Of a DNA stretch of 6,539 nucleotides, positions 1 to 6,012 are shown in pieces. The stretch is taken from positions 1 through 6,539 of the forward strand of contig JALWSW010000103.1 in the NCBI GenBank assembly GCA_027080125.1. The letters run 5' to 3'. The stretch is from Campylobacterales bacterium (GTDB lineage Bacteria; Campylobacterota_A; Desulfurellia; JAADFJ01). The position numbers and the translations under genes are program-made. Every line of letters begins with the position of its first letter. Positions within the stretch are counted from its first letter, which is position 1. The notes beneath the pieces were generated by a model. It ran no database searches. It was not told the origin of the DNA and worked only from the letters and a program-made list of their open reading frames with translations.

Positions 1-1
1 A

Positions 2-955
2 GCGTGTGCTGCTGATCTTTCTAAAATGTGCTATGATGTTACCGTTTTTGAGGCGCTTCATAAGGTCGGAGGTGTTTTAAGATACGGAATTCCAGATTTC
101 AGATTGCCCAAGGATATCTTGGATAGCGAGATTAAGGCGATTAAAGACGCAGGTGTCAAGTTTGTAACCAATGTTATTGTGGGCAACAGCATAACAGTTG
201 ATGAGCTTGCCAGAGAGTATGATGCTGTGTTTATCGGAAATGGCGCCGGAGGTCCGAGGATGTTGGGTATTCCGGGAGAAAATCTGAATGGTGTATATTC
301 TGCCAGTGAATTTTTGGTAAGAATCAATCTTATGTCTGCTAGGGATTTTCCCGATTTTGACACACCTTTTAATCTCGGCAAAAAGGTTGTTGTGGTTGGA
401 GCCGGAAACGTTGCTATGGATGCGGCAAGAACTGCATTGAGACTGGGTTCTGATACCACGATTGTTTATAGAAGAACCAGAAAAGAGGCACCGGCAAGAG
501 ATGAAGAGATTATGCACGCAGAGGAAGAAGGGGTAAAATTTCATTTTCTTGCCAACCCGATAAAAATTAACGGAAAAGACGGAAAAGTGGTCTCTATAAT
601 ATGTCAACTTATGAAGATGGGCGAACCTGACAGCTCAGGACGCGCGAGGCCTGTCCCGATTGAAGGTGAAACCATAACCTTAGATGTTGATACCGTAATA
701 GTGGCTATTGGACAGCAGGCAAATCCTATTGTTGCCAGAAGCGCAACCGGTGTCAAGACAAACAAGAAAGGCTATTTTATAGCCGATCCTAAGACCGGAC
801 AGACTACAAGAGAGGGCATTTTCGCAGGTGGAGATATTGTAACCGGAGCCGCCACCGTCATTGAAGCGGTGGGAGCGGGCAAAACCGCCGCCAGTGCCAT
901 TGATAAGTATATCCGCTCCAAAAAGCTAAGTGTTGCAAAAAAAGCTGATAAGTAA
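2..955 (+). CDS. gltD: NAD(P)H-dependent glutamate synthase small subunit-like flavoprotein (GltD/NfnL/SudA family), 5' partial
   Basis: The reading frame is open at the left edge: codons at 2-25 read ACAADLSK, continuing a first FAD Rossmann fold whose GxGxxG lies outside the window. The ATG at 26 is therefore internal. About 317 residues are visible of a usual 450-470; the missing N-terminus would hold the Fe-S cysteines. Counting from the Met at 26, the protein shows GGVLRYGIP (15-23), a second nucleotide-binding Rossmann motif VVGAGNVAMDAAR (123-135), the YRRTR arginines typical of NADPH binding (148-152), a DVDTVIVAIGQ strand (220-230), and the C-terminal FAD-binding segment GIFAGGDIVTGAATVIEAVGAG (starts at 264). 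The family passes electrons between NAD(P)H and glutamate synthase, ferredoxin or sulfur. Which partner applies here cannot be told without upstream genes; gltB and nfnS are not in the window. One small oddity is GNGAGG (71-76) where GTGAGL is usual. The family is firm, the exact role uncertain. The last 26 bases overlap ruvB. Confidence 0.88.
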   Translation, partial: ACAADLSKMCYDVTVFEALHKVGGVLRYGIPDFRLPKDILDSEIKAIKDAGVKFVTNVIVGNSITVDELAREYDAVFIGNGAGGPRMLGIPGENLNGVYSASEFLVRINLMSARDFPDFDTPFNLGKKVVVVGAGNVAMDAARTALRLGSDTTIVYRRTRKEAPARDEEIMHAEEEGVKFHFLANPIKINGKDGKVVSIICQLMKMGEPDSSGRARPVPIEGETITLDVDTVIVAIGQQANPIVARSATGVKTNKKGYFIADPKTGQTTREGIFAGGDIVTGAATVIEAVGAGKTAASAIDKYIRSKKLSVAKKADK

Positions 956-1937
956 AAAAACCGTTGAGGATAAAGGCGAAGGAAAGCTAAGACCGGATTG
1001 TTTATCGGAATTTATAGGGCAGGATAAGCTCAAGGAAAATCTCTCACTTTTTATCACCGCTGCCAAAGCAAGAGGCGAGCAGCTTGACCATTGTCTTTTT
1101 TACGGTCCTCCGGGACTGGGCAAAACGACACTTGCTTATCTTTTGAGCAAAGAGATGGATGCCACCATTCTTGCTACAAGCGGTCCTGCGCTTGAAAGAC
1201 AATCTGACTTGGCTGCAATTCTTACCAATCTTAAAAGCAAAGACATACTTTTTATCGATGAGATACATCGCCTGAAGCCTCAGGTTGAGGAGATTCTGTA
1301 TCAGGCGATGGAGGATTTTAATATCGATATTGTTATAGGACAGGGAGCAGGCGCAAAAACGATAAAATTGAAGATTGCGCCGTTTACGCTTGTTGGAGCG
1401 ACAACAAGACTTGGTCTTCTGACCTCTCCGCTAAGGGATCGCTTCGGACTTATCCATATGCTGAACTTTTACCCTCCTGAGGATCTAAAAAAGATAATAA
1501 AGAGATCGGCAAAGATTCTCGGCGTTAAGATTGATGAGGCAGGAGCAATGGAGATTGCAAGACGTTCGAGAGGAACCCCGAGAATATCAAACAGGCTTCT
1601 GCGTCGGGTGAGAGATTTTGCCCAGGTCAACGGAAGCGAACATATAACTCGTGAGATTGCAAACCGTTCTCTTCAGATGCAGGGAATAGATGATGCGGGT
1701 TTTGATGAGATGGACAAGAAGCTGCTGCTGACGGTTATAGACCGTTTCAAAGGAGGACCTGTCGGAATTGAGACATTGGCTGCTACCCTCGGAGAGGATA
1801 AGGATACACTTTCAGATGTGGTTGAACCGTTTCTTATGCAGAGCAACTTCCTGATAAGAACGCCCAAAGGAAGAATAGCCACGCAGAAGGCGTTTTTGCA
1901 TTTTGGAAAAAAGCCGGATAGCAAAACGCTATTCTAA
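930..1937 (+). CDS. ruvB: Holliday junction branch migration ATPase RuvB
   Basis: This is the hexameric AAA+ motor that, with RuvA, drives branch migration of Holliday junctions in recombinational repair. At 335 residues it is a normal family length. It shows LRP(D/K)xLxEFIGQ near 20-31, Walker A GPPGLGKT (59-66), SGPALER (84-90), Walker B LFIDEIHR (107-114), sensor I GATTR (156-160), the SPLRDRFG arginine-finger region (166-173), sensor II GTPRISNRLLRRVRDFA (from 215) and a C-terminal winged-helix domain (about 256-325) with GGPVGIETLAATLGE. The start is GTG at 930, directly after an in-frame TAA (927-929). The only other nearby in-frame start is TTG at 933, and none exists between there and the conserved core, so the start is tightly bounded. 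No Shine-Dalgarno site is visible, and the start lies inside the upstream gene, which suggests translational coupling. ruvA and ruvC are not adjacent in this window. No key residue is missing. Confidence 0.97.
   Translation: MLQKKLISKKTVEDKGEGKLRPDCLSEFIGQDKLKENLSLFITAAKARGEQLDHCLFYGPPGLGKTTLAYLLSKEMDATILATSGPALERQSDLAAILTNLKSKDILFIDEIHRLKPQVEEILYQAMEDFNIDIVIGQGAGAKTIKLKIAPFTLVGATTRLGLLTSPLRDRFGLIHMLNFYPPEDLKKIIKRSAKILGVKIDEAGAMEIARRSRGTPRISNRLLRRVRDFAQVNGSEHITREIANRSLQMQGIDDAGFDEMDKKLLLTVIDRFKGGPVGIETLAATLGEDKDTLSDVVEPFLMQSNFLIRTPKGRIATQKAFLHFGKKPDSKTLF
1916..1934 (+). other. Short inverted repeat at the 3' end of ruvB
   Basis: GGATAGC (1916-1922), loop AAAAC, then GCTATTC (1928-1934) can form a 7-bp stem with one G-U pair, ending one base before the ruvB TAA. 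No T-tract follows (TAAAATCTTG), so it does not look like an intrinsic terminator. It could be a weak mRNA 3' structure or chance. GATAGC (1917-1922) is also a perfect complement of GCTATC (1953-1958), giving a mutually exclusive alternative pairing. Confidence 0.25.
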
Positions 1938-1951
1938 AATCTTGTAAATCG

Positions 1952-1960
1952 TGCTATCAT
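1952..1960 (+). promoter_or_regulatory. Possible extended -10 promoter element upstream of secA
   Basis: TGCTATCAT matches an extended -10 (TGnTATAAT) with one mismatch in the hexamer. It lies in the 58-base gap, the only intergenic space in the window large enough for a promoter. A TATCAT box at 1955-1960 would start transcription near 1967 and give a leader of about 30 bases before the GTG. There is no good -35: at 17-bp spacing the hexamer is TTCTAA (1932-1937). It may be chance in AT-rich DNA. Confidence 0.3.
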
Positions 1961-1983
1961 GACTATTTGGAAGAGTTAAAAAA

Positions 1984-1990
1984 AGAGGTG
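1984..1990 (+). promoter_or_regulatory. Ribosome binding site for secA
   Basis: AGAGGTG is a good Shine-Dalgarno match 5 bases before the GTG at 1996. It supports that GTG rather than the out-of-frame ATG at 1992, which opens only a short reading frame. Confidence 0.75.
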
Positions 1991-1995
1991 AATGT

Positions 1996-4467
1996 GTGCT
2001 AAATTCCATTGTAAAAAAGATTTTCGGAACAAAAAACGAAAGAACGGTAAAAGAGCTTGGCAAATCGGTTGAAAAGATTAACCGACTTGAAGAGATGGTG
2101 AAGGAAAAAAGCGATGAAGAGCTAAAAGAACGCATTGCTGAACTCAAGCAGTTTGCCCGGCAGGAAAAATTCGATCAGATAATCTATGAGGTTTTTGCCA
2201 TTGTCAGGGAAACGGCTAAAAGAAAAGTCGGTATGAGACCGTTTGATGTTCAAATTATGGGCGCTATCGTCTTGGCAGAGGGTAAGATAGCCGAGATGAA
2301 AACCGGAGAGGGAAAAACTTTGGTTGCATCGCTTCCGCTTGTTTTAAACGCAATGGCAGGCAAAGGAGCACATCTTGTGACCGTAAACGATTATCTTGCC
2401 AAAAGAGATGCACTTTGGATGGCGCCTATCTATCTTAGTTTGGGACTTTCGGTCGGTGTTATACAGTCGGATAACTCAAGCTATCTTATAGAGTTGAACT
2501 CAAGCGGTCAGCCTGAGCTTGTAAATTTGTCCAGGAAGGATGCATATAATGCGGATATAACATACGGCACAAACAATGAGTTCGGATTTGATTACCTGAG
2601 AGATAATATGTCTTTTGATATCAATGATTATTCTCAGCGGGGATTCTATTTTGCGGTTGTAGATGAGGTGGATTCGGTTCTTATCGATGAGGCAAGAACG
2701 CCTCTTATCATCTCAGGTCCTACTGAAGATTCCACTGATATCTATTATAAATCGGATATGGCAATAAAGAAACTTTCCAAAGATGATTATGAGGTAGATG
2801 AAAAGAACAAGCAGGCTACCTTAAAGGAAACAGGTGTCGAGAAGATTGAAAAATATCTCAATATTTCCAATCTTTATGATCCTGAAAACATAAAGTGGGT
2901 GCATGCAATTGATAACGCTTTAAGGGCAAACACACTTTTCAAGAAAGAGGTGGATTATCTTGTTAAAGACGGGCAGATTCTCATTGTCGATGAGTTTACC
3001 GGAAGGATACTTCAGGGAAGAAGATACTCCGACGGATTGCACCAGGCGCTTGAGGCAAAAGAGCATGTAAAGATTCAGAAGGAATCTCAGACATATGCCA
3101 CAATTACGCTTCAGAACTACTTCAGAATGTATAAAAAACTCTCAGGAATGACAGGCACCGCAGATACGGAAGCAGGTGAATTCAAAGAGATATACAATCT
3201 CGATGTTGTGGTTATTCCTACCAACAAGCCGCTTATAAGAGAGGATAAAAACGATCTGATTTTTAAAACCGATAAAGAGCGCAACGAGGCTGTGATAAAA
3301 GAGATAGAAAAGGCGCACAAAGCCGGGCAGCCTACCTTAATCGGCACCACATCTGTAGAGAAATCGGAGATTTTCCATAAAATGCTGAGAAGCAGGCATC
3401 TTCCGCATGTTGTGCTTAATGCAAAACATCATGAGCAGGAAGCCAAGATTATAGAAAATGCCGGCAAAAAAGGAGCCATCACCATTGCAACCAGTATGGC
3501 AGGTCGCGGTGTTGATATAAAACTGGATGAGGATGCCAGAGCAGCAGGCGGGCTTTATATAATCGGAACCGAGCGTCAGGAATCGCGCAGGGTTGATAAT
3601 CAGTTGCGAGGACGCTCAGGCAGGCAAGGCGACCCGGGCAAAAGTCAATTTTTTCTCTCCTTAGATGATGATCTTTTAAGGATTTTCGGTTCCGATCGTA
3701 TAAAACTTATAATGAATAAGCTCGGAACTAAATACGGAGAACCGATAGAAAGCAAGATGGTTACAAAGGCGGTTGAGAATGCGCAGAAAAAGGTTGAACT
3801 TTTTCATTTTAATCAACGCAAGCATCTGCTGGAATACGATGATGTGATGAATATTCAGCGTGAGGCAATCTATAGCAGAAGAAGGATGATACTGGAAGGA
3901 GGCGATCTCAAGAACCACCTGTTTGAAACAGCCAAGATAGTCCTGAAACAGCTTATCGGACGTTTTCTTCCTGAGGATGTCTCGCAAGAGGATAGGGATA
4001 TAGATGGCCTGAGAAGAGAATTCAGAAGGCAGTTTCATCTTGAAATACCGCTGAGTGATGAAAAGATGAGACGAGAGGCGGATACTGAAAAGCTGCTCGA
4101 TCTTATTTATGATTTTATAAAAGAGGAATATAACAAAAAAGAGGAATTAATCGGGGCAGAACAGGCAAGAGAGCTTGAAAGGGCAATTATGATAAACACC
4201 CTTGATGCGTTGTGGAAGGATCATCTCTACCAGATGGACGGATTACGCGATGCGGTAGGCTTGAGGGGATATGGTCAGCGCGACCCGCTTGTTGAGTATA
4301 AAAAGGAATCTTATGAGCTGTTTGAAGATCTTATCTTCAAAATTGACAGCAATACGGTAAATTATCTGTTCGGATTAAAGATTGTGATGGAAGATAATGC
4401 TGAGGAAAAACGAAAACAACCGACAAAAACGAAAAAACCGAAGCGGAAAAAGCGTTCAAAAAGATAG
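1996..4467 (+). CDS. secA: Preprotein translocase ATPase SecA
   Basis: SecA is the peripheral motor ATPase that pushes unfolded preproteins through the SecYEG channel. Visible in order: N-terminal helix and LxxMVKEKSDEEL region (1-60); MRPFDVQIMGA (80-90); Walker A MKTGEGKT (101-108); TVNDYLAKRDA (129-139); YGTNNEFGFDYLRDN (190-204); Walker B VVDEVD (221-226); a preprotein cross-linking domain (about 233-365); a second motor domain with TSMAGRGVDIKL (499-510) and motif VI QLRGRSGRQGDPG (536-548); and the helical scaffold/two-helix finger, with LWKDHLYQMDGLRD and GLRGYGQRDPLVEYK (739-769). At 823 residues it is complete for the core but ends in a Lys/Arg-rich tail (804-823) instead of the CxCxSG zinc/SecB-binding motif found in many SecAs. 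TERQES (526-531) has Gln where His is usual. GTG 1996 is the only start codon after the in-frame TGA at 1960. The last 71 bases overlap rnc. Confidence 0.98.
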   Translation: MLNSIVKKIFGTKNERTVKELGKSVEKINRLEEMVKEKSDEELKERIAELKQFARQEKFDQIIYEVFAIVRETAKRKVGMRPFDVQIMGAIVLAEGKIAEMKTGEGKTLVASLPLVLNAMAGKGAHLVTVNDYLAKRDALWMAPIYLSLGLSVGVIQSDNSSYLIELNSSGQPELVNLSRKDAYNADITYGTNNEFGFDYLRDNMSFDINDYSQRGFYFAVVDEVDSVLIDEARTPLIISGPTEDSTDIYYKSDMAIKKLSKDDYEVDEKNKQATLKETGVEKIEKYLNISNLYDPENIKWVHAIDNALRANTLFKKEVDYLVKDGQILIVDEFTGRILQGRRYSDGLHQALEAKEHVKIQKESQTYATITLQNYFRMYKKLSGMTGTADTEAGEFKEIYNLDVVVIPTNKPLIREDKNDLIFKTDKERNEAVIKEIEKAHKAGQPTLIGTTSVEKSEIFHKMLRSRHLPHVVLNAKHHEQEAKIIENAGKKGAITIATSMAGRGVDIKLDEDARAAGGLYIIGTERQESRRVDNQLRGRSGRQGDPGKSQFFLSLDDDLLRIFGSDRIKLIMNKLGTKYGEPIESKMVTKAVENAQKKVELFHFNQRKHLLEYDDVMNIQREAIYSRRRMILEGGDLKNHLFETAKIVLKQLIGRFLPEDVSQEDRDIDGLRREFRRQFHLEIPLSDEKMRREADTEKLLDLIYDFIKEEYNKKEELIGAEQARELERAIMINTLDALWKDHLYQMDGLRDAVGLRGYGQRDPLVEYKKESYELFEDLIFKIDSNTVNYLFGLKIVMEDNAEEKRKQPTKTKKPKRKKRSKR
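4389..4393 (+). promoter_or_regulatory. Weak ribosome binding site for rnc, inside secA
   Basis: GGAAG lies 3 bases before the ATG at 4397. That spacing is short, so initiation probably relies partly on ribosomes terminating at the end of secA. It supports the 4397 start, the only ATG, GTG or TTG in frame between the TGA at 4385 and the RNase III domain. Confidence 0.4.
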
Positions 4468-5152
4468 ATCTGCCTTTTCCTTATACGCAAAAGATGGCAA
4501 TCTTTATCAAACGCTTTTTCAGGTTATAAAAGATAAAGGCATACTTGATCAGGCGCTTACGCATAAATCGTATGCAAATGAGCGTCGGTGCAAAAGCAAC
4601 GAGCGGCTTGAATTTCTGGGCGATGCTGTTTTGGAGTTGGGTATAAGCGATATGCTGTTTAAGCATTTTGGCGATTTTGACGAGGGAAAAATGTCTATTA
4701 TGAGAGCGCGGTTGGTTGGCGAGGATGCTTTGTATAAAATAGCATGCAAGGTAGGATTGCCAAATCTTATAAAACTTGGTAAATCCGAAGCAGCGAACGG
4801 CGGGAAAGAAAAAAAATCTATCGTTGCGGATTGTTTTGAGGCGGTGGTAGGAGCGATTTATCTCAGCATCGGATTTGATGGCACTAAAAAGATATTATAT
4901 GAGATTTTCAGACCGTTGGCTGATTCGGTAATGGTGTTGAAAGATCCCAAAACGAGACTTCAGGAGCTCTCGCAGAAGATATGGAAAAGTGTGCCGGAAT
5001 ACAGGGTTGTCGATGTTAAGGGACCCGAGCACGGACCAATCTACACTGTCAGCGTGAAGGTGGGCAATCAATATGGTGAAGCATCCGGGGAAAGTATCAA
5101 AAAATCAGAGGAAAATGCGGCAAAACTGTTGCTTGCCAGACTGAAAAAATGA
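4397..5152 (+). CDS. rnc: Ribonuclease III
   Basis: This is the dsRNA-specific endonuclease that releases rRNA precursors and cuts structured mRNAs; it works as a Mg2+-dependent homodimer. It has QALTHKSYANE (52-62), the signature NERLEFLGDA (68-77) with acidic residues E69, E72 and D76, and the second acidic pair in VADCFEAVVGAIYL (D145, E148), so all expected catalytic carboxylates are present. A C-terminal dsRNA-binding domain (about 183-250) begins DPKTRLQEL and ends with the SIKKSEENAAKLLL helix. The 251 residues exceed the usual ~225-230 because of an N-terminal extension of about 35 residues rich in Lys, Arg and Asn. The extension is read from DNA that also encodes the SecA tail in another frame. 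Start ATG 4397 is forced, since no alternative start lies between it and the domain. The stop overlaps the era start (ATGA), giving the known rnc-era pairing seen in many bacteria. Confidence 0.96.
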   Translation: MLRKNENNRQKRKNRSGKSVQKDRSAFSLYAKDGNLYQTLFQVIKDKGILDQALTHKSYANERRCKSNERLEFLGDAVLELGISDMLFKHFGDFDEGKMSIMRARLVGEDALYKIACKVGLPNLIKLGKSEAANGGKEKKSIVADCFEAVVGAIYLSIGFDGTKKILYEIFRPLADSVMVLKDPKTRLQELSQKIWKSVPEYRVVDVKGPEHGPIYTVSVKVGNQYGEASGESIKKSEENAAKLLLARLKK

Positions 5153-6003
5153 AACATAAAGCAGGTTATATAGTATTAGCCGGTCCTACTAATGCCGGAA
5201 AATCTACCCTGTTTAACAGATTGGTTGGGCTTGAGCTTTCGCCGGTAACTGCAAAACCTGAGACAACCTGGATGCCGATAAGGGGGATTCTTACCGGAAA
5301 AGATTATCAGATGATTATCTCCGATACCGCCGGCATACCGAGCAAAGGCGGCAAAATTTCGGAATTTCTTGCCGACTCGATTAAATCTGAGATTAGGCGG
5401 GCTGACGTTGTTTTGATAACCGTAAAACCTCGCACCGGTAGTGTTGCCGAAGTCGATAATCTTATAGATTATGCAAAATCTAAAAATAAAGCTATTGCAA
5501 TATTGGTAAACAGCAGCGAACCTGAGGACAATCAATATGAAAAATATGAAACGCAGATAATCAGAACCTCGTTTCTGAACGGTGACTTGACACCTGTTAT
5601 AAAATTTATTTTAGATCATCTTCCGTATTCGGAGGCACTTGTCGAAGCTGATCAGCTCAGTCTTGAAACGGAAAGAGAGCTGATAGCAAACACAATCAGG
5701 GCAAAGATTATGGAGCTTACATCAGAGGAGCTTCCTCATCAGATAGCTGTAATTATTGATGAGATAAAAATCAGAGACAACGGTATCTACTATATAAGGG
5801 CAACAATTTGGGTGGCAAAATCTTCGCAAAAACCGATAATAATCGGAAGATCCGGCAAGATGATAAAGAGGATAGGAAGCAATGCCAGAGCCGCCATTGA
5901 ACCGATAGTGGGGAAAAAGGTGTTTCTTGATCTTCATGTTAAGATAAAAAAAGGCTGGATGAAAAAGATAGGTTTGATAAAAACAGCCTTAAAAACAGGA
6001 TAG
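5149..6003 (+). CDS. era: Era-family GTPase with KH domain, divergent G4 motif
   Basis: Era binds the 3' end of 16S rRNA and assists 30S subunit maturation. The architecture is kept: an N-terminal GTPase domain (1-160) and a C-terminal type II KH domain (about 195-275) with LPHQIAVIIDE, YIRATIWV, the GxxG loop GRSG (233-236) and KKVFLDLHVKIKKGW. G1 is GPTNAGKS (12-19; usually GRPNVGKS), G2 is in KPETTW (36-41; usually KPQTTR), and G3 is DTAG (59-62; usually DTPG). G4, normally NKxD, reads NSSE (121-124) after strand AIAILV. The G5-like site is TSFL (140-143) rather than SAL/SAK, only about 16 residues later, where around 25-30 is usual. Flanking motifs stay in frame, so this is not a simple frameshift. 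Guanine specificity may be reduced. At 284 residues it is slightly short of ~300. The ATG overlaps the rnc TGA with no Shine-Dalgarno site, which points to translational coupling. Confidence 0.92.
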   Translation: MKHKAGYIVLAGPTNAGKSTLFNRLVGLELSPVTAKPETTWMPIRGILTGKDYQMIISDTAGIPSKGGKISEFLADSIKSEIRRADVVLITVKPRTGSVAEVDNLIDYAKSKNKAIAILVNSSEPEDNQYEKYETQIIRTSFLNGDLTPVIKFILDHLPYSEALVEADQLSLETERELIANTIRAKIMELTSEELPHQIAVIIDEIKIRDNGIYYIRATIWVAKSSQKPIIIGRSGKMIKRIGSNARAAIEPIVGKKVFLDLHVKIKKGWMKKIGLIKTALKTG

Positions 6004-6006
6004 GGG
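6002..6006 (+). promoter_or_regulatory. Ribosome binding site for glmM
   Basis: AGGGG overlaps the era stop codon (TAG 6001-6003) and sits 6 bases before the ATG at 6013. This is near-ideal spacing and supports that start. Because era termination covers the site, the two genes are probably co-translated from one message. Confidence 0.7.
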
Positions 6007-6012
6007 CGATAA

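Noticed and set aside
26..28. ATG at 26 as the start of the first gene
   Set aside because: The frame is open to the left edge, the preceding codons read ACAADLSK as in the family's first Rossmann fold, and a start here would delete the FAD-binding GxGxxG.
58..607. Two minus-strand open frames (133 and 176 codons) opposite the flavoprotein gene
   Set aside because: They lie antisense to a gene with clear conserved motifs, show no recognisable domain, and fit shadow frames of the coding strand.
1959..1979. Six-codon reading frame (MTIWKS) between ruvB and secA as a possible leader peptide
   Set aside because: It has no Shine-Dalgarno site, and its ATG lies upstream of the transcription start that the candidate -10 would give.
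3676..4038. Minus-strand open frame of 120 codons opposite secA
   Set aside because: It is fully antisense to the conserved SecA scaffold region and has no recognisable motif.
5176..5535. Minus-strand open frame of 119 codons opposite era
   Set aside because: It is antisense to the Era GTPase domain, with low-complexity composition and no motif.
5951..5990. Inverted repeat AAGGCTG / CAGCCTT near the end of era
   Set aside because: The loop is 26 bases, both arms are inside conserved era coding sequence, no T-tract follows, and glmM begins about 20 bases later, so a terminator is unlikely.
5149..6003. A frameshift in era as the cause of the odd G4 region
   Set aside because: Conserved Era motifs before (G1, G3) and after (KH domain) lie in one uninterrupted frame, and the NSSE follows the expected hydrophobic strand, so divergence fits better. 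A pair of compensating errors cannot be fully excluded.
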